The notes: generated from the letters alone by a model not told the origin. DNA of 19,392 nucleotides from CAYXPG01 sp964564845 (GCA_964564845.1 CAZMCN010000025.1:1-19392); one strand, 5' to 3'; positions 1 through 8,696 are shown, counted from the stretch's first letter. Numbers and translations are program-made.

Positions 1-2
1 TC

Positions 3-113
3 CATCATTACTACCCGCAGCCGTTCCTTTGGCCAAAACCGCGTGAACGCTTACTAAAAAACAAATATGCAATGGAATATAGCAAACGGCAATTAGCTTT
101 TCCTGGTTGCTGA
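3..113 (+). CDS. Possible 3' end of an upstream gene (partial)
   Basis: Frame 3 is open from the left edge of the window to a TGA at 111-113, giving 36 residues that end in RQLAFPGC. The peptide is basic and has no motif I recognise. A competing frame is open only to a TAA at 55-57. The reading ends 24 nt before the preferred start of the LysM gene, which is compatible with a same-strand neighbour. Without the upstream sequence I cannot tell a real C-terminus from a chance open frame. Confidence 0.3.
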   Translation, partial: HHYYPQPFLWPKPRERLLKNKYAMEYSKRQLAFPGC

Positions 114-136
114 TTGCCATCCGGTATATGTTTCAA

Positions 137-574
137 ATGCAAAAAGATTTGAAAGCAGGAATGTTTTTCGGTCTGTTAGTGGTAGTTGCCGCAGCACTTT
201 GGCTTGGCACCCGCCCGGCCCTGATGACAGAATCGAGATTACTGCAATCCCCAAAAACCGTATCTGAGCAACCACCCGCCGAATCGCCTCGCTTTGTTAC
301 AAATTTACCGGGCACCCCTACCGCCGAAGCACCCGTTCTTATTCAGCCCGAAGACAAAACTCAGCCGCAATTAAAACCTCCGGCACACCAACAGGCCAAA
401 ACAACTAAATCCCCAAGAATTCATACTGTAAGTAACGGCGAAACCCTTTCCAGTATCGCCCGCAGATATTACGGCTCCGAGTACCAATGGCAAAAAATTT
501 ACAACGCCAACCGCTCTCGTCTGAAAAATCCGGACAAAATCAGACCGGGAACCAGATTAATTATTCCTGACTAA
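137..574 (+). CDS. Membrane-anchored LysM domain protein
   Basis: A protein of about 145 residues likely to bind peptidoglycan from a membrane anchor. From the ATG at 137 (MQKDLKAGMF) it has a short charged N-terminus, one hydrophobic segment at about residues 8-24, a Pro/Thr/Lys/Gln-rich linker, and a C-terminal LysM domain over roughly the last 50 residues. The LysM hallmarks are HTVSNGETLSSIARRYYG at its start and PGTRLIIP at its end. The open frame extends back to a TTG at 107 and an ATG at 128, but the charged-then-hydrophobic order fits the 137 start best, and no strong Shine-Dalgarno decides it. LysM binds N-acetylglucosamine glycans in known families; the exact role here is inferred. 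No catalytic domain is present. Confidence 0.8.
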   Translation: MQKDLKAGMFFGLLVVVAAALWLGTRPALMTESRLLQSPKTVSEQPPAESPRFVTNLPGTPTAEAPVLIQPEDKTQPQLKPPAHQQAKTTKSPRIHTVSNGETLSSIARRYYGSEYQWQKIYNANRSRLKNPDKIRPGTRLIIPD

Positions 575-623
575 ACTACAAGAGAAATGCCAAAGTACCG
601 CTCCGCCCCTCCCCAACAACGCC

Positions 624-1379
624 TTACAGAAATTTGGCAGCATCACTATCAACCAGCCAGGTTACCTTATCAAGAACAGGCCAAAGTGTATGAATTGGAT
701 AACGCACTTCATCAGGCTCACTGGTCAAGACTTCTTTGAGAATCTCAGCTTTTTCTTCGCCTGAAACCAGCACAACCAAATGAGATGCGGCACACAAAAC
801 AGGGTGCGTCAGTGTTATCCTGTTAAGTTTCTCGTCTAAAACATAGACAACACATGCCAAATCGTCCTTGTCGAAGGGGGCATAGCTACCGGGAAACAGA
901 GAACCGGTATGTCCCTCCACTCCCATACCGAGCACAATCAGGTCAAACTGCGGAATTTGATTTTTACCCAAACCGAAAACACTCCTGAGAGTATCTTCAT
1001 AACAGCAGGCTGCAAACTTAAAATCGCCGTGCTCGGTTGGTATTCGGTGCACGTTTTTTTCAGGTATGCCGACTTTAGTCAAGAAAGTGTCGGCTGCCAG
1101 CTTGTAATTGCTCCACTGCGAATCCGGCTGAACTATCCGCTCGTCAACCCAGAACAGATGTATTTTATCCCAGGAAAGACTTCTCGCTGCCGGCTCTTCG
1201 CCAAGCAGTTCAAAGAACTGTCTCGGCGTATGCCCGCCTGATATGGCCACATAGAATAGACCTTTGGCCCTTATTGCCTTTTCCGCATCAGCAACGAAAT
1301 GTTCAACACTCTGGCGTGCAAGATGCCCACAGTCGGAGGCAACTTCGACATTTGGCTTGTAATTTGTTGAAGTTTCCAT
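624..1379 (-). CDS. pgl: 6-phosphogluconolactonase
   Basis: Hydrolyses 6-phospho-D-glucono-1,5-lactone to 6-phosphogluconate in the oxidative pentose phosphate pathway; cytosolic. The 251-residue product has the family's phosphate-binding AISGGHTPRQFFELL, the FWVDERIVQPDSQWSNY motif, and GMGVEGHTGSLFPG (usual form GMGxDGHTASLFPG, so Asp is Glu here). Length is normal for the family. The start at 1379 (METSTN) is chosen over the upstream alternative at 1415 because GGGGAG lies 6 nt before it (plus-strand complement at 1385-1390). It stands alone: 165 bp separate it from the efflux operon and no zwf or gnd gene is in the window. The Asp-to-Glu change is conservative and not evidence of inactivity. 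Confidence 0.93.
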   Translation of the reverse strand: METSTNYKPNVEVASDCGHLARQSVEHFVADAEKAIRAKGLFYVAISGGHTPRQFFELLGEEPAARSLSWDKIHLFWVDERIVQPDSQWSNYKLAADTFLTKVGIPEKNVHRIPTEHGDFKFAACCYEDTLRSVFGLGKNQIPQFDLIVLGMGVEGHTGSLFPGSYAPFDKDDLACVVYVLDEKLNRITLTHPVLCAASHLVVLVSGEEKAEILKEVLTSEPDEVRYPIHTLWPVLDKVTWLVDSDAAKFL

Positions 1380-1544
1380 GCTTACTCCCCTTCTTATCAC
1401 ATAGAACCAAATCATCGTTATTATCTTTCCTGAAGGGTGATTTTGCCAGAGAATTTTTGGAAAGACTCAAAATTATTTTTATTCGCCGATTCTCAGTCTA
1501 AAAACAGCATTTACAGGGCAAAAAAACGGCTCCCTAACCTTCCC

Positions 1545-1835
1545 TCATGTAATATCTTCAATCTCCCACATGAACGCTTTTAGCCCTTCGCTGCCCAGCT
1601 TTCGGCGCATCTGGCGGACTTTATCCATTACCGCCTCTGCTTTTGCCCGCTCAGTAACGATAAAGGTTCCGTAATTTACCCCCGGCCAAACATCCGTATT
1701 CAAATGCGGCTCACTTATCTCGCCCGCCCCCAGCGTATTCGTGAATTTTGTGTAGCAATTAATCCCCAATGACTCCAGACTTTCGTTGACCTCTTCATCT
1801 ATCGCCGTGTTATGCACAATCAAAACAGCTTTCAT
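1545..1835 (-). CDS. PII-like, RND transporter-associated small protein (PG0541-like)
   Basis: A protein of about 96 residues beginning MKAVLIVHN, with the alternating strand/helix look of a ferredoxin-like PII fold (strands near residues 2-8 and 52-60, helices near 12-22 and 62-78). It resembles the small proteins found beside RND efflux genes and named after PG0541 of Porphyromonas; that match is from memory of the family, not a search. The ATG at 1841 overlaps the pump's stop codon, but AAGG sits 6 nt ahead of the ATG at 1835, so I prefer 1835. It is the last gene of the efflux operon. A regulatory or sensing role for the pump is inference; no ligand-binding motif can be asserted. Confidence 0.7.
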   Translation of the reverse strand: MKAVLIVHNTAIDEEVNESLESLGINCYTKFTNTLGAGEISEPHLNTDVWPGVNYGTFIVTERAKAEAVMDKVRQMRRKLGSEGLKAFMWEIEDIT

Positions 1836-1837
1836 AA

Positions 1838-4800
1838 TCATCCTTTTTCATAAGGTCTTTTATACCCCTCAAAGACACTGTAAAGTGTCGGCATCAAAAC
1901 CAAGGTAATGACCGTCCCCACAAACAAACCGCCAATTACCGTCACGCCAAAAGGAATCCAGATTTCAGCTCCTTCACCTCGGCTCAATGCAAGCGGCGTC
2001 ATCGCCAGAATTGTAGTAGCGGTAGTGCATATCACAGGCCGCAATCTGCTACGTCCGCCCTCCATTATTGCCGAATAGACACTAAGGCCACGACGGCGCA
2101 GTATGCCTATGAAACTGATAAGAATAATTCCGTCATTTACTACAATACCAACCATCATAATCAACGCCAGAAAAGTGATAACGCTCATCGCCTGTCCCGT
2201 CAGCGCCAAGGCAATTATCACACCCACAATACCAAATGGAATTGAGAGAAATATAATAAAGGGGTCTCGCAGGGACTCAAACTGTGAGGCCATAACCATA
2301 TATACCAATCCCATTCCCAAACCCACCGCAATAATTAACAGACTGAATGCCTCTTTTTTTTCTTTTTCAGCACCGGCAAACTTATAGCTGAAACCTGGGG
2401 GGGTAGGTATATTATCAAGGGCTTTTCTGACATCCTCCGCCACCGAGCCAAGGTCCCTGCCACTGATTCCACCGGAAACGGTGATATATCGTGCCTGGTC
2501 TTTTCGCTCTATCTTAGTGGGTCCGACGCCCTGCTCGATTTTGGCAATATTTGCCAAGCTGATCTGAGCACCCGAGGGCAAGCTGATAAAGACATCTCGT
2601 AAATCCTCAATTCTGTCACGGTCCTGTTCCTGCAATCGAACTTCTACATCATATTCATCTCCGCCCTCGCGATATCTCGTTGCGGTACTGCCGGCAAAAA
2701 ACGTTTCAATCGTTTTACCGATGGTTTTTACATCAAGTCCGAGCTTCGAGGCTTTTTCGCGGTCAACGACAACCTTAATCTCAGGCTTTTCTTCTTTTCT
2801 GCTGATTTCAACATCCCTGACTCCCTCAACCCCGGCCATTGCAGACTGAACCATCTGCGCGTATTTGCGCGCATCGTCCATATCATGGCCGTAAAGTTCA
2901 ACAGAAAGCTGGCCCCCTCCTCCGAATATCATCGCTGCAAGAGGGTCTTCGGCACTATAACGAATAGTCGCTCCTGGTATTTTGTCCGTAATTTTGCGAA
3001 GTCGCTTTATTAAATCATCGGGTGAAGCATCACGCTCTTTTTTAGGTTTCAGACTGACAAATAGAAAACCTTTGTAGCTTTCCTCCTCTGTAGCAAAGTG
3101 GCCACCGCCGGCACTACCATAAACACCCCAGCGGATAAAGCTATCGCGCCTCTCAGGGACACTATTTTCCACTATTTTTTGTAACTGCTGAGCCACCGCA
3201 CCGGTACGCTCATAGCGAGTTCCAATAGGTAACTCATAATTTGCCGTTAAACGATTCTGGTCCTGTTCGGGGAAAAACTCGGTTCCAATAAAGCCAACAA
3301 TGCCAATACTCCACACAAACAAAAGTATACAGGAAATAAAAACTGTTTTGCGATTGCCGAGCGCCCAATTCAGGAATTTAACGTACAGGTCTTCTATTTT
3401 ATTTAAGACTTTCTCACCCAAGCTGTAAAAGAAGCCCAATAGAGATTTTGATGAATTCCCATCATGCACTATCAGAATTTTCGATGATACCATTGGCACA
3501 AGCATAAGAGCCGTAAAAAGAGAAGCCACCAATGCCATCACAACAATGGCAGCGAATTGTCCGAATATGATAGAAGTAATACCCCCGACGAAAATAATAG
3601 GAGCAAAAATGGAAATTGTCGTTAGTGTTGAAGCAATAACAGGTACACCCACTTCATTTGCACCAAGAATTGCGCCCTCTTTTGGCCTTTGGCCCTTAGC
3701 CCGATGACGATTGATATTATCAATAACAACTATTGCATTATCCACGACAAGACCAACAGCAATAGCCAGGCTTGCCAGAGAAGTGTCATTAATCGTGTAA
3801 TCGGCTAAGTACATCAGCAGAAAAGTAATGATAAGCGAAGTAGGAATCGCAAGTGCAACAATGATACTGGCTCGAAGGTCTCGCAGGAAAAAAAGAAGCA
3901 CTATAAAAACAAAAAATATGGCCCATAAAACCGTGTTACGCAAATTGCCGACCGAAGCTAAAATAAACTCTGAATTATCCATTACCATTTTGGGTTCAAC
4001 ATCGGGCGGCAAATTCTTCCTTATTTGCTGAAGCTTTTCCCTGACGGCGCTTGCAACCTCGACCGTATTTTCTCCGCTTTGCTTCTGGACAAATACAGCC
4101 ATTGCCTTTTTGCCGTTCATTCGGACCTCATATGTCCTCTCCTTGAAAAAATCTCTCACATCGGCAATATCTTTTAGCTTTATAGGTATTCCGTTTCGTT
4201 GGGCAATCACAACCTCGGCAACCTCCTGAGGACTTGAAAACTCCTCAGGTGTGCGCAGGAGATAATCCTTGTAGCCGGTCTTTATGTTACCGCCGGGAGT
4301 ACTGATGTTTTGAGCAGCAAGAGCTGAATTTACCTGTGCAACCGACAAATTCAAAGCGGCGAGCCTGTCACGGTCGATATCAACACGAATCTGCCTTTCC
4401 AATCCGCCCCGAGGCGTTACAGCAGCAACACCTTCAACACGCTTGAGAGGGTCAACTATCTCATCTTCGACTATTTTCTCTAAATCGGGATAACTCTCCT
4501 CAGCGGTAATTGCGATAATTGCAATTGGCATCATTGCAAGGTCAAACTTAAAAATAACCGGATTGTCGGCCTCCTCCGGTAGTATATCTCTAATCAAGTC
4601 TATCTTCTCACGCACATCGTTGGTACTTTCACCTATTTTTTCGCCCCAATCGAATCTCAATGTCACCGAAGATAATCCTTCTTTGGAGACTGAAATTACT
4701 TCATCAACACCGGAGATAGTGCTCAGAGTATCCTCCATCGGTTCAGTTATGAGTGTTTCCACTTCTTCCGGCCCCGCACCCTGATAGGTAGTGAGAACCG

Positions 4801-4936
4801 AAACGGCCGGTATCTCCATCTCCGGCATCAAGTCCAATCCCAGCATTGACAACGATACCAGGCCCAGAACCACCATTGCGATAAATATCATCGCGGTGGT
4901 TACCGGCCTGTTTACAGACAACTGAGCAAGCTTCAT
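1838..4936 (-). CDS. RND efflux pump inner-membrane permease (HAE-1/AcrB type)
   Basis: A 1032-residue proton-driven exporter of the hydrophobe/amphiphile efflux class, the inner-membrane part of a tripartite pump. The N-terminal helix segment (MKLAQLSVNRPVTTAMIF), the two large periplasmic loops, and the repeated halves with TM clusters at about 335-530 and 850-1020 are all visible. TM4 carries GLVVDNAIVVIDN: Asp399 aligns with AcrB Asp407, and Asn400 replaces Asp408. TM10 has GIVVNDG where AcrB has a Lys-Asn pair. Both variants occur in other HAE-1 subgroups. Heavy-metal pumps (CzcA type) are less likely given the MPEMEIP-type N-terminal region. The start ATG overlaps the adaptor stop (ATGA), showing translational coupling. 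Substrate cannot be read from sequence. Confidence 0.95.
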   Translation of the reverse strand: MKLAQLSVNRPVTTAMIFIAMVVLGLVSLSMLGLDLMPEMEIPAVSVLTTYQGAGPEEVETLITEPMEDTLSTISGVDEVISVSKEGLSSVTLRFDWGEKIGESTNDVREKIDLIRDILPEEADNPVIFKFDLAMMPIAIIAITAEESYPDLEKIVEDEIVDPLKRVEGVAAVTPRGGLERQIRVDIDRDRLAALNLSVAQVNSALAAQNISTPGGNIKTGYKDYLLRTPEEFSSPQEVAEVVIAQRNGIPIKLKDIADVRDFFKERTYEVRMNGKKAMAVFVQKQSGENTVEVASAVREKLQQIRKNLPPDVEPKMVMDNSEFILASVGNLRNTVLWAIFFVFIVLLFFLRDLRASIIVALAIPTSLIITFLLMYLADYTINDTSLASLAIAVGLVVDNAIVVIDNINRHRAKGQRPKEGAILGANEVGVPVIASTLTTISIFAPIIFVGGITSIIFGQFAAIVVMALVASLFTALMLVPMVSSKILIVHDGNSSKSLLGFFYSLGEKVLNKIEDLYVKFLNWALGNRKTVFISCILLFVWSIGIVGFIGTEFFPEQDQNRLTANYELPIGTRYERTGAVAQQLQKIVENSVPERRDSFIRWGVYGSAGGGHFATEEESYKGFLFVSLKPKKERDASPDDLIKRLRKITDKIPGATIRYSAEDPLAAMIFGGGGQLSVELYGHDMDDARKYAQMVQSAMAGVEGVRDVEISRKEEKPEIKVVVDREKASKLGLDVKTIGKTIETFFAGSTATRYREGGDEYDVEVRLQEQDRDRIEDLRDVFISLPSGAQISLANIAKIEQGVGPTKIERKDQARYITVSGGISGRDLGSVAEDVRKALDNIPTPPGFSYKFAGAEKEKKEAFSLLIIAVGLGMGLVYMVMASQFESLRDPFIIFLSIPFGIVGVIIALALTGQAMSVITFLALIMMVGIVVNDGIILISFIGILRRRGLSVYSAIMEGGRSRLRPVICTTATTILAMTPLALSRGEGAEIWIPFGVTVIGGLFVGTVITLVLMPTLYSVFEGYKRPYEKG

Positions 4937-6144
4937 TTTACATCCCCTATTTGCACAATCTCCACACCTATTCCGTCGGTAAGATAATGCATTCCGTTGA
5001 CCACAAGTATTTCACCGGCTTTTAACCCGTCAGTTATCTCATATCTGTCAGCTTCGACTATGCCAACCTTCACAAAACGCTTACGGGCAGTTGTTTCTTC
5101 AACCACATATACATAATGCTCATCACTTATTCTACCACCAAGAACGACATCACGACCAACAACCACAACGTTATCTTTCCGATTTGTAATTAAAGTTACC
5201 CTTGCAAACATCCCCGGCTTGAGCAGTAATTGCCCGTTGTCCAAACGTATTTCAACCTGCACCATACGGGTTTGTTCGTCAAGAGCAGGATAAACCGAAT
5301 ACACTTTCGTCTCAAAAGTTCTTTGGCCAAATGCGTCAACCTTTATCTTCGCCGCCGTCCCGGCACGAATTTTTCCTCCATATTTTTCCGCAACAGCAGC
5401 TATTACTTTCACCGTCTTCATATCGGCTACTGTAACAATCCGGTCTCCCGCCTTAATCAGATTGCCCTGGTCAATATGTTTTGCTGTTACTATCCCTTCA
5501 ATCGGAGAGGTTATCACCGATTCCTGAAGGTTTATTTTAGCCAGTTCCAGACCGGCTCTGGCTAAATTTAACCTTGCCTCAGCCAAAGCTGCAGCGGTTA
5601 TAGCTTTATCTTTATTTTGTTCCGTCGCAGAGCCACCTTCATATAAAGCAACAATCCGTTTCTTCTCGCGCTCGGCATCGGCAAGCTCCACCTCTCTGGC
5701 TCTTAAATTGGCCTCGGCAGAGGCCACCTCAGCCAAATAAACCTCATGGTCAAGCACCGCAATTTGCTGGCCCTTTCTGACCGCCAAACCCTCTTCAACA
5801 TCTGCAAAACCGCCACCATTCAAAACTGCCTGCAAAGATTCAATCCTCCCCGGCACCTTGGACTTCACCTCTACAATCTTGTTTGCTTTTATCCAGCCGG
5901 TTAGCTCTATCGTCTCTTTTATCGGGCCGGCCATTACAGTTTCAACCTCGACAGGAACTGTCTTAGCAGCCGAGGGCGTCTCTGACGATTTGTAAAAATA
6001 CCCAACCAAAAAGGTAACCAAGACTATCGCAAACCCCGCCGTCCAATACACAGTCCTTTTATTCACCTCCATTTTGCCGGACTCCGTTTTTCTCAAAAAG
6101 AGCCGCACAAATTTCTCCATCAGAGTTCTCAATTTGTAACTCAT
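4933..6144 (-). CDS. RND efflux periplasmic adaptor (membrane fusion protein)
   Basis: Bridges the inner-membrane pump and the outer-membrane channel. Of 403 residues, about 31-47 form one membrane anchor (VYWTAGFAIVLVTFLVGYF). Then follow the first half of a lipoyl domain (KIVEVKSKVPGRIESL), an alpha-helical hairpin rich in Ala/Glu/Arg at about 130-205, the second lipoyl half (ITSPIEGIVTAKHIDQGNLI), a beta-barrel and a membrane-proximal domain. No Cys lipobox was seen, so it is anchored by the helix. The start at 6144 (MSYKLRTL) is not backed by a clear Shine-Dalgarno; an ATG at 6072 (MEVNKRTV), with GGAG about 9 nt upstream and directly preceding the anchor, is a credible alternative. Its stop overlaps the pump start. 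Confidence 0.92.
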   Translation of the reverse strand: MSYKLRTLMEKFVRLFLRKTESGKMEVNKRTVYWTAGFAIVLVTFLVGYFYKSSETPSAAKTVPVEVETVMAGPIKETIELTGWIKANKIVEVKSKVPGRIESLQAVLNGGGFADVEEGLAVRKGQQIAVLDHEVYLAEVASAEANLRAREVELADAEREKKRIVALYEGGSATEQNKDKAITAAALAEARLNLARAGLELAKINLQESVITSPIEGIVTAKHIDQGNLIKAGDRIVTVADMKTVKVIAAVAEKYGGKIRAGTAAKIKVDAFGQRTFETKVYSVYPALDEQTRMVQVEIRLDNGQLLLKPGMFARVTLITNRKDNVVVVGRDVVLGGRISDEHYVYVVEETTARKRFVKVGIVEADRYEITDGLKAGEILVVNGMHYLTDGIGVEIVQIGDVK

Positions 6145-6175
6145 AATCTTTACTTCCCACCTGTTACAAAATCTT

Positions 6176-6210
6176 CAATAATCAGTAATCGATAATCAAT
6201 AATCAATTAA
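6176..6210. repeat. Heptad-period repeat overlapping the TolC-like gene's end
   Basis: Five consecutive 7-nt units read on the plus strand: CAATAAT, CAGTAAT, CGATAAT, CAATAAT, CAATTAA. On the minus strand each unit carries TGATTA or a near variant. The efflux gene's TGA (6203-6205) falls at a unit junction. Confidence 0.75.
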
Positions 6211-7618
6211 GCGTTCCCATAGCTTTTTGCAAATCCAGTTTAGCTATCAGGTGTGAATAAACCGCCTGGTAATAGAATGCTCTTGCCTGTGTCAGGGCCG
6301 CCTGGGCGTCTATCATTTCAACCTGCGTGTTTGTCCCTTCTTTATAACCTATTTCCGCAAGCCGCAGACCCTCTTCTGCTCTGGTTAGGTTTAGTCTTTG
6401 CGACTCAACAAACTCCTCGGCATTTTCGATACTTAGTTGTGCCTTGGTCAATTCGAATAAAGCCGTTTCCTCTGCATCGATTAAATCTATCTGCGCCTGC
6501 TTCAACCTCGCTTTCTGCTCAATGACCTCACCCTCTCTCGCCAGACCGTCAAAAACAGGCAGACTCACCATAAACCCTGCCTGCCACGCCCTGCCCCAAT
6601 CAATTACCATAGAATTATGAGGGTCCGGCTTGGACCATATATTGTTATAAAAGCCGCTGACAGTCGGCCAGTATCTACTTCCGGCAATGTTAAGAAGCTC
6701 CTTCTGAAGCTTTATATCGAACTGACGACTGAATAAATCAGGCCGATTGCGGTAAGCCGTCTCAACCGCCTGCTCCATTGACATCTTAAAAGCACTGTAA
6801 TCCAGTTCATCCGAAAGCACAACATCGCTGTCCTGCGAAACACCCATTACCTTAAGCAGATTAGCCTTGGAAATATCGATGGCATTTTTGTTCTGTATCA
6901 ATTCCGCCTTGAAATTCGACAGCTCAACCTCAGCCCTCAGGACGTCAAAATCCGAAGCGACCCCCCCCCGCTGCTTTTGCCTTACATCATTTAAGTGCGC
7001 ATCAGCCGAGCGAACGGCATCGGCACTGATTTGAAGCAGGTGCTGATTGAGCAGAACATCATAATAGGAATGGCTCGACGCATAAATCACCTCCTGCACC
7101 GCTGCTCGGACAGACTCATCAGCAAGCAGCGAAAACAGCCTGCCGGCGTTTATATTAGCCACTATCGCACCACCGGCAAAAATCGGCTGTGTAACATTAA
7201 GTCCGGCAGAATAATTATCCAAATCTCCCATTGTTATAGACGGGCCGCTGTCTGGAAGACTAATAGACGCAACCTCATCTTTCCGCAAATATTCCCCCGT
7301 AAGCGATACTGACGGCAAAATCGCCGAATAGGAACCAAGCTCTTTCCCGCGGGCAACCTCTTTTTCTTCAACAACTCGCTGAAGTCCCTTATTGTTCACA
7401 AGGGTCAGTTTTAAACAATCCTCGATGCTCAGTTTGCCGCTTATATACGTCTGAGACTGCTCGGCCAGCTCCTTCCTGCTTCTCCACCGCTGATATGCAG
7501 CCTCTCTTGACAGACTGACATCCTCATAAAATTGCTCTTTGCTCACACATCCTGCCAATTGCAGGCTTATCAGCCCACCCAACGCCAGCCGTATTATTTC
7601 TTTTCTAATCACACTCAT
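6203..7618 (-). CDS. TolC-family outer membrane efflux lipoprotein
   Basis: A 471-residue outer-membrane channel component. The signal peptide ends in the lipobox LAGC, with Cys24 the predicted lipidated residue. Two OEP repeats follow, with typical features: SIEDCLKLTLVNNKGL opening the first half, YSAGLNVTQPIFAGG, a long coiled coil, FMVSLPVFDGLAREGEV in the second half, and a terminal heptad-rich helix ending near AYYQAVYSHLIAKLDL-like residues. It is the first structural gene after tetR and lies 58 bp before the adaptor. Codons within RQKQRGGVA contain a run of nine G (plus strand C at 6961-6969), a possible slippage site. The last two residues and the TGA stop lie inside a heptad repeat at 6176-6210. 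Confidence 0.93.
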   Translation of the reverse strand: MSVIRKEIIRLALGGLISLQLAGCVSKEQFYEDVSLSREAAYQRWRSRKELAEQSQTYISGKLSIEDCLKLTLVNNKGLQRVVEEKEVARGKELGSYSAILPSVSLTGEYLRKDEVASISLPDSGPSITMGDLDNYSAGLNVTQPIFAGGAIVANINAGRLFSLLADESVRAAVQEVIYASSHSYYDVLLNQHLLQISADAVRSADAHLNDVRQKQRGGVASDFDVLRAEVELSNFKAELIQNKNAIDISKANLLKVMGVSQDSDVVLSDELDYSAFKMSMEQAVETAYRNRPDLFSRQFDIKLQKELLNIAGSRYWPTVSGFYNNIWSKPDPHNSMVIDWGRAWQAGFMVSLPVFDGLAREGEVIEQKARLKQAQIDLIDAEETALFELTKAQLSIENAEEFVESQRLNLTRAEEGLRLAEIGYKEGTNTQVEMIDAQAALTQARAFYYQAVYSHLIAKLDLQKAMGTLN

Positions 7619-7689
7619 ATCTTCGACTTACCGTTCGTTTAATTGATATTTCATTTTTTCTTAATGCCACCGTAACATTCCACCAATCT

Positions 7690-8379
7690 TTACTCGCTGT
7701 TGTTTTTTTTGTTCTCCTTTTCAGCAACCGCAAGAATACCCCCCGTAGAAAATGCAGTTATATGTTCCACCATTTCTGTAAGATTTGGTATCGGAAATTC
7801 AAATTCCTTCTCGGCGCTGAATATTTCATTAATATGAACCGCATGCATTAATTGCCCGATGACAGAAAGTATAGACATCATAATCTTTCTGTCCCCCAGT
7901 TTTGGACAAACCCGCCCCATAGCCTCTCCCAGTGTGCTCACGATGGGTCTGCCCACTTCCTCCATGAACATTTTTTTGGGCAAATGCGGGTCCAGTATTT
8001 CACGTATCATCAGTTTCATAAATCTCTGTCCGGCCCTTTTTTCTATAAGCGGCTCGATATATGCCTTTGCAAACGCGCCAAGCAGTTGCTCTAACGTAAC
8101 TTCACCCTCGCCCTGTGACATTACCCTTTTGATACTTGCAATGCGAATATCACGCAGGGTACGCATATGGCGATGGAAAACTTCGTAGTAGAGCTTTTCT
8201 TTTCCGCCAAAATAATAGTTTACTGCCGCCACATTGCACCTGGCCCGGGAGGTAATATCGCGCACACTTGTGCCGTCAAAGCCCTTTTCGCAAAAAAGCT
8301 CCTCTGCCACATCCAGAAGATGCTCACGAATTTGTTTGCTCGAATCGCCTTTTTTAGCAACATTATCTGCTTCATTCAT
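7690..8379 (-). CDS. TetR-family transcriptional regulator
   Basis: A repressor-type regulator of 229 residues. The N-terminal TetR helix-turn-helix is clear: IREHLLDVAEELFCEKGF, then TSVRDITSRARCNVAAVNYYFGGKEKLYYEVF. The C-terminal part resembles the CerR/YbiH-like group with long ligand-binding helices (a DUF1956-type domain is possible). I place the start at 8379 (MNEADNVAKK) because GAGGG lies 8 nt upstream; the open frame extends to 8394. It precedes the TolC-like gene by 71 bp and points the same way, so one promoter could serve tetR and the pump genes, with autoregulation through the inverted repeats at 8393-8430. The inducer is unknown. It ends in a Lys/Glu/Asn-rich tail. Confidence 0.9.
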   Translation of the reverse strand: MNEADNVAKKGDSSKQIREHLLDVAEELFCEKGFDGTSVRDITSRARCNVAAVNYYFGGKEKLYYEVFHRHMRTLRDIRIASIKRVMSQGEGEVTLEQLLGAFAKAYIEPLIEKRAGQRFMKLMIREILDPHLPKKMFMEEVGRPIVSTLGEAMGRVCPKLGDRKIMMSILSVIGQLMHAVHINEIFSAEKEFEFPIPNLTEMVEHITAFSTGGILAVAEKENKKNNSE

Positions 8380-8392
8380 AACAATAACCCTC

Positions 8393-8430
8393 AAACAATT
8401 GTTTCAAACTAAAGTATAAAACAGTCGTTT
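8393..8430. promoter_or_regulatory. Two AAAC-N4-GTTT inverted repeats, candidate TetR operators
   Basis: AAACAATTGTTT at 8393-8404 is a perfect 12-bp palindrome next to the tetR Shine-Dalgarno. AAACAGTCGTTT at 8419-8430 lies in the spacer between -35 and -10 boxes. Both share the AAAC-N4-GTTT design and their centres are 26 bp apart. Position over the promoter fits autorepression by the adjacent regulator. Confidence 0.6.
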
Positions 8431-8439
8431 GAATATGTC
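8413..8439 (-). promoter_or_regulatory. Predicted sigma-70 promoter of tetR / efflux operon
   Basis: On the minus strand, TTGACA (plus complement 8434-8439) is followed after exactly 17 nt by TATACT (plus complement about 8411-8416). This is near-consensus and ends about 35 bp before the tetR start. No comparable promoter is seen in the 71-bp gap before the TolC-like gene. Confidence 0.7.
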
Positions 8440-8542
8440 AAGCTTTTTTCCAAATTTTTTTTGGAGATTAATATTTCTTCATTGAATAAAAGGGTGAACG
8501 TCCGATACAATCCCGACAATCGACAAATTTCCGCAGGCATAG

Positions 8543-8632
8543 GTACCGCCGGAGAATATTATTTACAATGCTAACAAAACCAATGAATATGCCGGAATTG
8601 ACGATGTTGAGATTACCGGTACAGCATTGTAA
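8543..8632 (+). pseudogene. Possible fossil 3' end of a lost plus-strand gene
   Basis: A 29-codon open stretch bounded upstream by TAG and ending in TAA reads VPPENIIYNANKTNEYAG then IDDVEITGTAL. The IDDVxITGTAL ending resembles the closing strand of secreted beta-sandwich proteins of Planctomycetota (recollection, not a search). There is no start codon or full gene, and a transcription terminator lies 65 bp downstream on the same strand, as expected for a decayed gene. It could also be chance. Confidence 0.3.
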
Positions 8633-8696
8633 GGGTTTGTTCTTTATGAGGTTTTTTCTGTAAGCACAATTCAAGAATGTGTTTACAGTTGATAAT

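Noticed and set aside
1500..1544. Terminator after the efflux operon
   Set aside because: A T run is present on the minus strand but I could not find a complementary GC-rich stem before it.
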